Assembly: GCA_025786725.1 (NCBI GenBank)
Contig: JAHLTZ010000009.1
Span: 248,001 to 312,000, forward strand
Reading direction: 5' to 3'
Length of the DNA: 64,000 bases
DNA from: Syncephalis fuscata
Lineage: Eukaryota > Zoopagomycota > Zoopagomycetes > Zoopagales > Piptocephalidaceae
Part shown: positions 1 to 11,348 of the stretch, one piece after another
How the letters are laid out: each line of letters begins with the position of its first letter
Position numbering within the stretch: the first letter of the stretch is position 1
The notes under the pieces: generated by a model
What the model saw: only the letters and a program-made list of their open reading frames with translations
What the model was told of the DNA's origin: nothing
The model's database searches: none
Made by a program: the position numbers and the translations under genes

Positions 1-465
1 GAAATGACGTATACCTTTAAGGCCTATGGCCAATTAAAATTCTAGCTTTAACTTACAACAGTATATCCATTTTACTACATATTCTTTTATCATATAGTGA
101 ACACTATTAAACTGCTGTCAACTTGGCACTACTTTTACTATTTATAAACCCACTTATTCATATGATTAATAACATATTCACACTTATTTGCAATCAACTT
201 TCAAAACATTCTCACTGTGCATAGTGACTTCTATAAGCCGTTAAAAAGGCTGGGCAAAAAGATGCGTCTTAAGGCCTTTGTGCCATTCTAGCATTCCACA
301 TGGTAGCACTGCTTAATTTAACAATACATATGGTAATTATACAAGTTGATGACACATTCCGTGATACTGTATTGCTCTATATAATTGCCTAATTTATTTA
401 GTTATTTGCAAGTGCACATCGTTTTTATTCACAGCCGTAAATTTAGTAAACACCTTGTTATCGAT
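1..465. other. Intergenic, no gene seen
   Basis: AT-rich sequence at the window edge. No convincing reading frame, tRNA or repeat was recognised. It precedes the decayed methyltransferase and may hold its former promoter. Confidence 0.5.
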
Positions 466-1501
466 ATGGAACATTTACAAAACACTACATCCGGTCAACA
501 GCAAGCAGAAGACCGTCTTTAGTATATGAAGCAGGCCGGCGTTTTCATGGCGACAAAAATGCACCTTATCCGCTGCCTAACGATTCGAGTGAAATAAATA
601 GGTAAGCATTTGTGTATAAGGCAATATAACACCTAGTAAATAGCCACTATTCCATGAATATTTAGGCTAAATACACAGCATCCTGTATTTAAAAAACTAC
701 TTAATGGCAACTACATGAGTAAGCTAAACAATCCAAAAAGAATTTTGGATGTTGGCAGTGGTACTGGTATATGGGCAGTGGTAAGTAGTTGCGTTTGCTA
801 CAGCACTCAGAAATGATTAACGTTAAGCAGGAAATGGCAGAGGAATTTCCGCAATCTGAAATAAATTGCATTGATATATCTCCAGAACTGTCGACAACCA
901 AGCTTCCCAGCAATGTCAAGTTTGAAACCATGAATGTCTCAAGGTAGATTAGTAACTTAATACAAACAGATCATATTAATATCCAAATTATTAGGTATCA
1001 ATACGAGACAATACATTTGATATATTCATCTGCGACTATTAGGCGTGCAATACGGAAAATTATTGGATTAATTATCAAGGATCTGGCACGCCTTGCTCCC
1101 CCGGCGGTAGCATTGAGTTCTTTGAAACCGACAGCCTATTAAAAAATGCTGGACCATTGGGCCAAGAGGTCAATTCCTGGTTTAATACTTTGTGTCGTAG
1201 TCGTGGTTCCAATGTGAGTAAGTTTTGGGAGATACCGCAAATGATGCAAGAGGCCGGCCTACAAATGGAAGTTGAGCACTTTATCGAAATTCCTATTGGA
1301 GAATGGTGTGACCAAGTAGGTCGTCATGGCTGGACTGACTATTACAACCTAATCAGTCCACTGTGCACTAAAATTATGTCTACATGCAATGTTACAAAAG
1401 AAAGATTCGACTATGTTCTCGCAAATTTGCACGAAGAGAATGTCGCTCATCGTGTTTATCGAAAATGGGTATATTTGTCGGCCGCAAACCATAAAGAATA
1501 A
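466..1501 (+). pseudogene. Decayed SAM-dependent methyltransferase
   Basis: Pieces of a class I SAM-dependent methyltransferase of the common fungal type appear in order but in shifting frames. They are an N-terminal segment with YEAGRRFHGDKNAPYPLPND (from about 513), a spliced exon with the SAM-binding motif ILDVGSGTGIW (742-774), an exon starting EMAEEFPQSEINCIDISPEL (about 832), the DNTFDIF stretch (about 1010), the post-II motif PGGSIEFFETD (about 1100) and an intact C-terminal block to the stop at 1501. Clear GTAAG/TAG junctions lie near 611 and 781. The ATG at 466 is out of frame with the first conserved block, a TAG interrupts after DNTFDIFICDY (about 1040), and one base is missing in the C run before the GG motif. 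The substrate is unknown. It reads as a recent pseudogene, although indel errors could contribute. Confidence 0.65.
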
Positions 1502-1638
1502 ATAGCGTTAGCATTGACTATAGTTGTTTTATAATTAAATTCATCTTGTTAAGTATTTATACTTTGTTCTTAAATAACTACTATGTAATAAATGACTTTT
1601 TTCATTATAACCAACTTTATTAAATAATGGATCTACCG

Positions 1639-2156
1639 TACTTTGACTCCCATTCTTGAACTAAACAAAAAGATCAATAGCGAATAATAAACCATCGATC
1701 ATTTTAATACAGAGAATTGTTAATTATTGAAGCAGTGTCACATTAACTCCGATTAAACTAATCAGTGTCAATTAATCAGCACAATTTTTAATATCCAACA
1801 TCAGTATTAATAAGTGTTAAATAGTATTTCGTGCTATTTGTAATAAAATATTACATTAATTATGATGCTGATGCAACAGTAAAATATTAGAAAATAGAAA
1901 AGAGTATTCAGACGCAAGAAACCACACTGTACGTAGTAACAACAATAACAATTGCAGAATGACATGAGATTGCGATCAATGGCTTTTATTAATATTTGAT
2001 CAAACTTTCTACGCATAGCCAACAACGACAATGATTGGCCTCTTGAATTTTAAAGTAGTTAAATGGACATTATAACTATGTTTGTTGTACATAGCAGTAC
2101 GCCTTCAATTAAAACGAATTTTGCTTTGAGGACTTCAAACGTGGGAGTCAAAGTAA
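1639..2156. mobile_element. MITE-like element with 14-bp inverted ends
   Basis: TACTTTGACTCCCA at 1639-1652 is matched by its perfect reverse complement at 2143-2156. Both ends carry TA at the boundary, as expected for a Tc1/mariner-type insertion at TA. The interior has no coding capacity. Related sequence occurs near 32,362 and, reversed, near 51,990, where the end reads CTACTGTACTTTGACT. I infer a non-autonomous element; no transposase is present in the window. Confidence 0.5.
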
Positions 2157-2675
2157 AGTTCGGCCAAATTTTCAATAAAGCGGGTTTGCTAAAAATAGTA
2201 ATTTAATCCTCAAATCACATTAAATGCGATGTTTTAACTACCAGTATTTCTTACCATTTAGCCCATATCCAATAAAACAAATATGTAGTTTAACTACGCC
2301 AATATTAGTAGGTTTAGTCGTTTGACCCTTAAATCATATTGAATCGTTAATAATCTATTTAATATTTGTGTAATAATAATAATGAAGACAAATAAAATAA
2401 CTGTCTAAATAAATTACTGATCTTATTATGTGATAAATATTGGCTAGAAATATGATGTATATGAACGTTATATGTCTTTTATAGATTAATAGAGCTGTTA
2501 TAAGTGATTTATGGTTAATCAAATGCAAGAATAAAAATACGATTGTTGATAATACTGGTCATAATGAATGTAGTTATCAGTAGTTAAAATATAGTGACGG
2601 ACAACTAGCTATCATATCTACATATTACTATGACGTAGCTTCAGACTGAATTTACAAGGTTATCATCGTTTCTAC

Positions 2676-3026
2676 AGTCTAGTCAATGGTGGATTCTCTG
2701 CATCAAAACACATTGACAATACCTACTACACAGTCAATCCAATGGCCATTCAATCGTTATTTAATGTCTACAGCAAAACCAAACGCATTGTCAGTATATT
2801 AGAGGGCGAGAAACTTGAGCATGTTACTTATAGCTGCATTAGTGCAATGTTAGTAAATAATTCGACATACCAAAACACAATCGACATAGCTATTGTTATG
2901 TTTTTAGGCTGGCTTCATTGTACTGACCATTAAGGCTGGTAAGCAAATATACGCGTGGCGATAAACATATTTACTTTGTCTTTGGTGGCAGTACCATTGT
3001 GATGTTGTTTGAACCTTTAAATCACA
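2676..3026 (+). pseudogene. Phosphatidylserine decarboxylase relic (Psd2-like C-terminal part)
   Basis: Phosphatidylserine decarboxylase converts phosphatidylserine to phosphatidylethanolamine and self-cleaves at a conserved (L/G)GST motif. Recognisable in order are DNTYYTVNPMAIQS (about 2715), NVYSKTKR, a degraded form of the IGAM.VGS stretch (here ISAMLVNNS), KAGKQIY (about 2932) and FGGSTIVMLFE (about 2980-3015). These match the C-terminal half of Psd2-type enzymes. The last blocks lie in different frames from the first, key glycines are lost, and no N-terminal or C2 region is seen upstream. It is a truncated, frameshifted relic and cannot encode an active enzyme. The identity rests on motif order, especially YYTVNPMAI and FGGST. 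Confidence 0.6.
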
Positions 3027-3216
3027 GTATAATTTAATGAGTTGTTGATTAATACTATTTTCCGTCGACCCCATGTTCAATCGGACAATATTATTGAATA
3101 TAGTTATTTAATTCTTAGATTATGCTAAACCAATTAATAAAGTGTTTAATATTTACGATATGGGCTAATTAACTAATTATTATACTTGGATATCTTTATG
3201 ATGTTTTAAATTATTA

Positions 3217-4145
3217 TTATTTATTAAATGAAAGAGAGTAGCTGCCGCTACCATCATCATTTGGCTTCATTTGAAAATTATCTAGTGACAAACCAAACTT
3301 GCCCAACACTGAATTTCCCAAGTCTTTTAATTTTCCAAGCATTTCATCCTTTTCTTGTTGCTCCCGTGCTTTCATCTTATCCGGTAAATGGACCAGTGCA
3401 GCACGACATGCCGGCGCCAACTGAGGCGATATCTGTTCGACTTGCTGATAATCTGTATAAACATCATTAATACATAAGCTATTAGTTAGTGCATGGTGTA
3501 TGATTTACCTTCTTGTGCTTGTTTTAACGCAGTAAAACTACCAACACGTTCATTTGCTTGGGCACGTCGTAACTGAGCTTTGACATAGGAAGAGTCAAGT
3601 TTCAATGCATTATCACAAGAGCGTACTGCTTCCGCCGGTTGTTCCTATCGTCATCATTTGATTAGACAGATAGTGCCCATATCCATATATATATATATAT
3701 ATTGGTGGTAGTGCGCATACCATTTTCAATTCACAAGCGGCCAGATTAGCCCATAGTATCGCGGATAGCGTCTCAAGGTGTCCGGGTGGACATTCATGTA
3801 TAGCTTCTTTATACTTTTTTGCAGCTTCTTTATACTCGCCCTGTCCGAAATGACTATTGCCTTCCTGTTTTAACGCCTCCATCTTTGCTGTAAGTGCCTA
3901 AACTCAAATATAAGCCTATTTACTCGTTCATCTTTATAAGATTAACTTACCTCTTTCTCCTCTTCTGTCAAAGGCTTTGATTCCAGTAGCGCCTAAACTA
4001 TAGTATAAGCTTACTGCATTGACTCGCCTCTATAGACTAAACCTGCCTCCTTCTCCTCTTCGACTAGCGGCTCTGATTCCGACAATGTCTTCTCATTGGT
4101 CGTACTTGTCTCTTCATTCAAGCTATGCACCATATTTGTACTCAT
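3217..4145 (-). CDS. TTC1: TTC1-like tetratricopeptide repeat protein
   Basis: About five exons are read on the minus strand from the ATG at 4145 to the stop at 3217. The N-terminus is acidic, with repeated EEEKE stretches. It is followed by TPR repeats beginning MEALKQEGNSHFGQGEY (ATG of that exon at 3882) and a second TPR with DNALKLDSSYVKAQLRRA. The last exon carries the family's hallmark C-terminus, LKDLGNSVLGKFGLSLDNF, then GSYSLSF. TTC1 proteins are cytosolic TPR adaptors linked to Hsp90/Hsp70 and Ras/G-protein partners. The first intron appears to use a GC donor (GAG|GCAGGT) because no GT donor keeps the frame. Only about 45 bp separate the start from the inverted-repeat arm at 4191, so the promoter lies in or is displaced by the repeat. 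Confidence 0.85.
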
Positions 4146-4190
4146 AATGAAGTTAAAGAAATGTAGAGAAACAAGGCTGAACTTCAACTC

Positions 4191-4834
4191 CCCAGATCAG
4201 TAAATCATTTTACGCAATCGATTGTAATAATTTGATTAATTAATTTGTGTTTAAATGATCATTCACAATAAATATTAATGTAATATAATAACATTATTAT
4301 TTCCATAAAATAGAATTGATTAAATATAACATTGTATCAGTAATAATATTAAACATTTATTTTACTCAGATAATGTGTTGTATGACCATTTATACTATTT
4401 CTTCTATTAACTCTTCCTCTTTCTCTTTTGATAGATCACTATTTAATTATACATACAAAGGCGTAGTTTAGAGTAGATGTGTTTACAAGTGTTTTATTTA
4501 ACATTCAATAAACGCTGTTGCTTATATACTGAATCTAATGCTTAAAAGTCTAGTTGTCAATTATAACATCATGTTTTATGATAATGACATTTGTTTATGC
4601 ATTGATATTCATTCTTCTTATTTACTGATAACATATTCTATTAATATATTTGCTTTTATGCAGTTAATTTTTATTCTTTCTTTTATTCTGCCACTTGAAC
4701 AATTCCCTTATCTGTATTTCAATTTATTCATAGTCTCTTTATGTACAATGCCATTCAATTTATGAATTGTGTATATTAAATTATTAATTAATTAAATAAA
4801 GATAACTATTTTTTTGTATATTAAACAATTTATT
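4191..4834. repeat. Left arm of a 644-bp inverted repeat
   Basis: This segment is repeated almost identically in reverse complement at 33,691-34,331, including a 75-codon open frame (4538-4765) conserved only because the DNA is. The ends are sharp: CCCAGATCAGTAAATC on one side and TATTAAACAATTTATT on the other. No terminal TG...CA, internal inverted ends or coding domain was found, so the element class is unknown. It abuts the TTC1 start. Confidence 0.85.
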
Positions 4835-5263
4835 AATCATTTAATGTGATTTGATGTTAAATGACTACATTAATAACATCCAATTTATTGAACATGATGA
4901 TGAGTGGTGAGTGACATTAAATATCAAATTATAATGCATTGAATACTTTACAGCAACAATAATATGCATTATCATTTATTTATTACTATCATTCATCTAT
5001 TTATTATGTTTTATTGTAAGTAATATAAATAATATTTAATATTTATCAACACTAATATTGAATATTGAAATAGTGCGGACTGGCTCATCTTTACTTGAAT
5101 TAATTGGAATTGATATAGCGCCGTTTCAATAAATAGCAATTTAGTATTAAAAACTGATTGACGGTTTGGTGTCAAAGTTGTTATTGATCTTTTTGCCCCA
5201 TTTTAACCTATGGACATAAAGTAAACTAGCTCCATAGACAATGATAAAAACGCGTATCTTTAT
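4835..5263. repeat. Intergenic with a copy of dispersed repeat B
   Basis: Near 4859-4950 the sequence AAATGACTACATTAATAACA followed by ATTGAACATGATG... matches segments at about 33,068 and 50,990. The rest is AT-rich intergenic DNA with no gene seen. The downstream end abuts the stop of the G-patch gene. Confidence 0.5.
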
Positions 5264-6471
5264 TTACTTTTTACCAAACGAAAATGTAATCTTATTACCA
5301 CTCAATCCACTATTCATTGGCTATTACAATTATTTAATACTTATTAATAATACATATAAGCAATTATCTAATAAACTTACCTTTTTATTAAATAGTGAAA
5401 GTGTTTTGGCTGGACGAGGTGTATTTGTTGTAGTAGTGGCCGATATAGTTGTCGTATCTTCTTTCATAGTATCAGCATCTCGCTTTATGGCTCCTGTTGA
5501 GCTTCTTTACCAGCTTCTTGTCGTTGCATGGATGCAGCCTGCATTCGAGCAAATTCTTTATCCATTCGTCGTTTCTCTTTATCGCGTAGCTTTTGCCCAT
5601 CAACTTTACGGGTAGTTTGTCGCATTTCAGTAAATCGCTAGATATAATTGTTAGTACTTTTCACTTAATTGGATTACATACTTTTTTATGATTATGATCA
5701 TAAGAACTGAGATGATTCTCCCATTCTGATACTTTCTGATAGCGTTTATCGCATAGTTCACAATAGAACACTGAAGTGATTTCATTCAATTCTTTGCGAA
5801 TCTCTTGTTGCTTCTCTACTTTCATCTATGTAAACATAGAGATGCTTATTGATACTGTAACAATATAGTAACAACAATCATACCTGTCTTTCGGCTCTTT
5901 CCAAATCTGTTTCCCGTGCTTGTCGTTCACTTTCAAGTTTCCGTGGACCAGCAGTAGCAACAGAATGCATTTCCCGCTCTTTATCCATCAATCCAATACC
6001 TGTAACATCTTCCTTTACTATCATGGGGATTGGATCTATCCGGCCTAATATACAATCAATCAATAAATATAATGACCTATTGATGCTTTATGTATATTGC
6101 CTTGTTGATCACGTCCTAATCCTTGGCCAGCCTGCCAGCCCATCCTACTTAATAGTTGAAAGCCGACATTTGTATCACTAATGGGCTTTTCAAGCGATGC
6201 TTGCTCGACATCGGTTAAATCAACATAGCCAGTGGGTTCAAGGAAGCTACTTGATGCGAATGTTCCCGTTATACGATGCTGTCAATAAATATTGGTAGGT
6301 TGTGTTCTAGAAGATAGATATCTCCCCCAGTGCCTTGCTATTATATAGTACTAGCCAATACTATATCTAAATAGACTTAATGCTCACCATTGCCATTTTC
6401 ATTTGTCGATACAGTGTATATTCTTCCGGTAAGTCGGTGCCGGCAGTTTCTTCTGACGATGACGGATTCAT
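5264..6471 (-). CDS. G-patch and U1-type zinc finger protein (GPATCH8/ZNF804-like)
   Basis: The minus-strand gene starts at MNPSSSEETAG (ATG at 6471). Exon 2 holds the G-patch, VGFQLLSRMGWQAGQGLGRD; a basic helical region follows, then a C2H2 finger FYCELCDKRYQKVSEWENH and SYDHNHKKRF. The protein ends GNKITFSFGKK with its stop at 5264. This order and the CELCDK...NH..SYDH motif are typical of GPATCH8/ZNF804-type nuclear proteins, which are thought to act in RNA processing. One intron is only 32 nt (about 6054-6085). A frame break occurs near 5500, where the first frame stops and AIKRDADTMKEDTTT continues in another. It can be explained by one missing base or by another 32-nt GT-AG intron (about 5482-5513). 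Confidence 0.75.
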
Positions 6472-6748
6472 GGTTGTAATTGTTTACATATCCTTGTCAG
6501 GCCTAGCAGTAGAATAATAGAGTGAAATTGAACTAGCTATACCTAATATAGCCTTTTAATAGCTGGTTCCCTCTAAGCAATGATCTTGTTAGATTATCCA
6601 GTCAGGCAAAGAATAAACGTGTAAAGTGTAGTAAATAGAAGAATGTTGTTAATTCTAAATACTTCATTAATCGATCGATCAGTAATGTCCACACATTATT
6701 TGACCCCTTCCTTTTTCAATATCGTTCTTGCATTTCCACCAACCAACC

Positions 6749-7329
6749 ATGGACGGATTTCCTCCCGAACAATTTTTTACAACATCGGCCAGTCTCGTTG
6801 ATTGTGTAGATAGTACGTGTTGTATATATGTATATATACGTGGTTATAGATACCAGGTATACTAATTAAAGGAATATTTAGAACGCTTGGTAGTTGTACT
6901 GCGCGATGGACGAAAACTCTTTGGTGTATTGCGTTCCTTTGATCAATTCGGTAGGCTATTTGCTTAGTAGGCTATTGACTGCGGTCATTGCTGTAGAGGT
7001 TTAGAAATGAGCTAGTTTGTTTATTGTTATGTTATATATTTATAGCCAATCTAGTATTACAGGACACGGTAGAACGACTGTATGCGGAAGGAATTTATGC
7101 CGAACTGTATCGCGGTATTTATATTATTCGAGGTGAAAATGTAGTTTTACTAGGAGAAGTGTGTCTCGACCTTGAAGATGAAATACCACTACGACATGTC
7201 AGTCCAGAACAAGTACTACAGGCGCAGAAGCAGGAGCGAGAAGCGCGTTTATTGCGGGAACGACGACGGGATAAGACACTTTACAAGCAAGGATTCAGCG
7301 TGGATTTTGCAGAAACCGATCTTTATTGA
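6749..7329 (+). CDS. LSM1: U6 snRNA-associated Sm-like protein LSm1
   Basis: Three exons (6749-6812, 6882-6950, 7046-7329) join in frame to give 138 residues, normal for the family. The Sm1 motif spans about residues 22-53 (RLVVVLRDGRKLFGVLRSFD) and Sm2 about 68-83 (GIYIIRGENVVLLGEV), followed by the charged C-terminal helix that distinguishes LSm1. LSm1 is the defining subunit of the cytoplasmic LSm1-7 ring, which with Pat1 binds oligoadenylated mRNA 3' ends and promotes decapping. Donors GTACGT and GTAGGC and acceptors TAG are clear. It converges on SPO11 with 43 bp between stops. Confidence 0.93.
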
Positions 7330-7372
7330 ATTAGCTAATGATATTTTAATTGTTTTATCCAATATTCAACTT

Positions 7373-9191
7373 TTACATGTTTGACGTGGAGGATAGAAGT
7401 GATGTTAACGTGCTTAATAGCAATGGCCATAGTGTGATAGGAAGACCTTCTAGTTCTTGTTTGACATTTAGAAAAAGCATACGTTGCAAGTGCAGTCTAT
7501 ATCGGATAATAGCGTTTATAGTGGAATGAGTTTTATGGCCGTGCAAATACCTTAAAACACGATGGCTAGCAATGATTGGAAGTTGCAATAGACGAGCAGC
7601 AGTTTGGTAGTCATTCTTTGATAATGGCAACCAGGATGGATCATTATTAAATTGTCTATGCCAGATATCGTTAATTAAAACCGTTTAAGCATAAGCTAAC
7701 CTTAGTGGTAAGAGTATATCAGGTAGACAAATAGGTATAATAGAGGGACAGGCCATTTGACGGGCATTCTATTAATATTGATATAAATATAGCTATATTA
7801 TACAATAACGATGATGGTCCAATACCTGAGCGCCATACATGTACACGGTGGCAATATCTATGCCTTGGTATTTATGAGCATTAATACAAAATGAAAAACT
7901 TAATTACCATAAGGATCCCAATCCACTAAACAATAGATTCTATAAAGACGATGAGTCTAATATATACATATGTACAAAATATTAAGCATACTTTAATGGC
8001 CAATTGGACATATAAGCATGCATTTGTATTGCATGGATTAGCTTTTGCGTAGCTTGATCCTATTTAATAAATATATAGACATGTATTTGTTGTAACATGA
8101 ACAACCTACTGGATATCCTTTTCCCTATAATCATTGATAATTATAAATGGTGATTGATAAATAATGATTAAAACTTGCCGTAGCTAATAAAGTAGATGGC
8201 AATTGTGCCAATAATTGCCGTCCAATTAATTGTTGGAAAAAGGCCTAACTATTAGTTATGGCTATACTATGATGGAACTTACCTCTTTTTCAACGATTAG
8301 TATAGATCGAGCCGAATGGCAAAACTGTAATGGAAGAAAATGGTTAAATTTTAATATAATTAGGATTAACCAATATTTATCTTTTGTAAATGCTAGATCA
8401 GGTATTGGCCATATCTAATTAATTAATTAACTAATTAATGCTTAATGTAATAGATAGTTGATATAATAAATGATAGTATACATTTGTCATGATGGTTGTA
8501 GAATCCAAGTGTTGTTGAAGTGATTCATTTAAAGGAAAAAATTGAATAGGTCCAGCTACTAGGCCATTATACGCTGCAGTCTAGATGGAATTCAATACGT
8601 ATAAGCTGTAAAGTGATGTACCTACTATATTAAATGCAGCCCGTGGAACATCAAATGTACTTGATAAGCGTTTAATAATCTGTTTTATTAATTAGCTATT
8701 ATTGGTGTTGCATTGTAAAAATTTAACTTACTACATCAGCTATCGATTGTCGTTGAAATAGATTAACATCTCGATAGTATATTTCTCTAATTTATTATAT
8801 ATATATATGAACTAAAATGTATATACTAAATCCCATACCGTTTAGATATGACTGTTCCTTGAACAAGCGATTGATGGCATATTTCTAGTACTCGTAGATA
8901 TCTAGCTGTGTTTTTGATAAGATTAGTATTTTGGTAATCATTTGACCTACCAAACTGTAGCCAGTCCTTATTAGGTGCTAGCATACATCCAAGTAGTCGG
9001 ATTGATTCAATTTCGTTCTTATAGTAATTACTATGTTCAATTAGAGTTTTTAATTGTCTATTTATTTTAGTATTGGAAATCAATATGGCAAGGAATGCTT
9101 ACTCGTCAAATACCGGTTTTTTACAAGTTGGTGCAAGTTTTACAATCAGATAAAAAACACTTTGCATGGTTATTTCAATACGCCTGGCCAT
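7373..9191 (-). CDS. SPO11: Meiotic recombination endonuclease SPO11 (Top6A family)
   Basis: Many short exons on the minus strand encode the Spo11/TopoVI-A signature. The catalytic region reads KREIYYRDVNLFQRQ (second Tyr of the pair is the expected nucleophile), then VPRAAFNI and AYNGLVAGPI. The Toprim fold shows the metal-binding Glu in ILIVEKE|AFFQQL, the GKGYP|DQAT step and LVDWDPYG with its paired acidic residues. The C-terminus carries a helix with NVKQELEGL. SPO11 makes the double-strand breaks that start meiotic recombination. One intron (before GKGYP) has a GC donor (ACG|GCAAGT). The insert before ILIVEKE is about 20 residues longer than expected and may hide an unrecognised intron. 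The start is uncertain: ATG at 9191, or an alternative at 9258 in another exon. All key residues are present, so it looks functional. Confidence 0.85.
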
Positions 9192-9415
9192 GATCAGTCT
9201 AGACGCCTGTGTTAGACTATTAAACAGCCATTATATTACTAACCGTGATTGCTGCCATGATTCGATAGAAGTACATGAAATTGTAACATAATTCATACTG
9301 ATAATAAAGTATAAAATAATGATAGAATGAAACGTGATATTATAATAAAGTTTTCAAATTCTTGAATTAATTTATTAAAGTGATCTACATATTTTAAACA
9401 AAGTATGCCACACTA

Positions 9416-9790
9416 TTATATATTGCTATTTGTTAAAGGCAACTTTGGCAGATTCAACATACTGCTCAGTAGCGATTCGAATCTGAAAAGTGCAAGCATA
9501 CCTGTTTGCATCGGCAGAACAATGCTCAAGGTTAATATAGAATGGTCACAGGTTGATATAACTGGTTTATGCGAGTGAGCTACACTTCTTTTTGCCCTTG
9601 ACAGCTTCGGCATATCACATGCATTACTTAAAATGGACGTACCATTTGGCGTTCAATCCTTTGCTCTGCGCATTCCATTGGTTGCATCAAGGTTATTACC
9701 GCATGATTACACTTTTCTATAAGCGTGAAGGAATAAGATCCATTGTCTGTAGCTCGTATATATTCTATGACAAAAGCGGTCGTTTAGTTT
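9416..9790 (-). pseudogene. Unidentified coding-like relic
   Basis: On the minus strand, protein-like segments follow each other in changing frames: EYIRATDNGSYSFTLIEKCN, MQPMECAEQRIERQM, YAEAVKGKKK and, after an AG, RIATEQYVESAKVAFNK with a stop near 9416. The residue composition and continuity look like former protein-coding DNA rather than chance, but no family was recognised. No start codon or splice pattern restores one frame. The overlapping ORF on the plus strand is taken as its shadow. Confidence 0.3.
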
Positions 9791-9888
9791 AAGCTATTAG
9801 TTTCGTTTTATTAGTGAATATTCTTTTGTCATTGTTGCTTTTCTTATTATCTTGCAACTGTATTATTACTTGTATCGCTTCACATTTA

Positions 9889-10901
9889 ATGCCGACACTA
9901 GACTATAATACAGGCTTAGGAACAGAATGGCTAAAAAATGCCACATATCTGGGTAGCATTCCGCTACATCCTTTTGGAGAGATGTATTTGCCTGATTTTG
10001 TACTAGAGCACCCGGATGATGTACTTTTAACTCGTCATCGATTAAGCACCATCCAGCGCCAGCTTATCCTAATATATTAGCGGGTTTTGTATTTAGTGTC
10101 AATCTGAATTTGGCCATTAAAATGGTCAAGTCTAGTTGGCGTACACTGCCAGGATGGTGCTGCTTACTGCCGTCACTTCTTGGCCTTATGTTAAGCGCTA
10201 TATACGGTTTATCGCTTTTTTCTTACTTTTTAAATTGTCGTATCATGATTTGGTTTGTTGGATTGGGGATTACCATGAGCATTGTTTGCAGCAGCACCAT
10301 ATTATTACAAAAAGCCTACCTTGTACTTTGTAGAAAGCGGTGGATACTTATGGTTGGCGTATTTTTTATATTGCCTCAGCTTACCTTCTTGGCCATTGTG
10401 ATAATATTTTGCCCCATTACTTTGGATGATATTTCAGGCTGTGTCATCAACTATCCGCACTTTCTACCATGGTATTGGCTCGGAGTAGCAGCTCCTATCA
10501 ATGCGTTCTTTTCAGCAGTATTTAGCTATATAGCCTACCGACAATATCGATTATATGGATCAGATGCCTGGAAGCGTCTAGCACGTGATGGAATCCAAAC
10601 GATGTGTCTAGTTGTTTTATGCAATGTCGTTTGCGGCATTTGTATTATTTTTAAAGTTGGTGGCAATTTCTCAGAAATGTTTTTCCTTGCAGATTGGTAA
10701 GTACAAACAGTTTAATGGTCGCCCAATCTAATACAGCTTTATTTTAGGTCACTCAATTCCACAATTCTTGTTCAGCATTGTAGTAGTATGCGTAGAGTAA
10801 AATCACTATCAAATTCTAAAAAATCAGCGGAAACTCCAAAAACTAGCCAGTCTAGAAAATCCAACACTATACCAACTACAGTAGATGAACATCATTATTA
10901 G
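9889..10901 (+). pseudogene. Multi-pass membrane protein, family copy 1 (frame broken)
   Basis: The first member of a four-copy family in this window. It starts MPTLDYNTGLGTEWL (ATG at 9889; an in-frame upstream ATG at 9814 would add a hydrophobic leader). A block RHRLSTIQRQL aligns with the other copies, then the frame stops at about 10,078 and resumes one frame away at AGFVFSVNLNLAIKM. The rest shows about six more hydrophobic helices, the motifs LPGWCC and YGSDAWKRLARDGIQT, and a final exon after an intron at about 10,700 with a basic Ser-rich tail ending at 10,901. Helices near the C-terminus followed by a conserved LARDGI motif recall uncharacterised fungal seven-helix proteins. Comparison with copies at 44, 46 and 58 kb implies one base is missing near 10,075. 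Function unknown. Confidence 0.65.
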
Positions 10902-11348
10902 TTAATAAATATATCTATTTTACAATTGCAATCATTATTTGCTTTGCAATTTATTTGTGGATTGTAATAACGAGTTAATGATTGAAATGGTATAATCAAT
11001 GCTGCACTTTAGATTTATATGCAACTGTAGATGTTTATGCAGCCAAGTTTACAGTTTACACAAAAAATTGCTTTATTATACTATACTGCCACTACTACTA
11101 ATCATAATAGTAAATTAGTCTAAAGGATACCTAGTAAACATATTGTTTTGATTACGCCTAATTCTTCGTCTTTGCTATTAATAAAACTATACTAATAAAT
11201 TAAATAGTTAAATGATATCAAGTTACACAAGCTTAATTAGTTACTGTGCTCTTGTGACGTAACAGTTCGCTCTTTCTATCCACTTTACCAGTATTTTACA
11301 AATAGCCATATACATTCTATCATTTAAACGCAGTAAATCATTGTTAGA
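10902..11348. other. Intergenic, no gene seen
   Basis: AT-rich spacer between the membrane protein tail and ERCC8, presumably holding the ERCC8 promoter. No repeat or RNA gene was recognised. Confidence 0.5.

Noticed and set aside
4538-4765. 75-codon open frame, identical at 33,760-33,987
   Set aside because: It lies wholly inside the inverted-repeat arms, is Ile/Phe/Leu-rich from AT-rich DNA, and is conserved only because the repeat is.
9592-9792. 66-codon plus-strand ORF
   Set aside because: It is the antisense shadow of protein-like segments on the minus strand and has no features.
10029-10060. A 29-nt GT-AG intron to repair membrane-protein copy 1
   Set aside because: It would remove RHRLSTIQRQL, which aligns with the other family copies; a missing base near 10,075 fits better.
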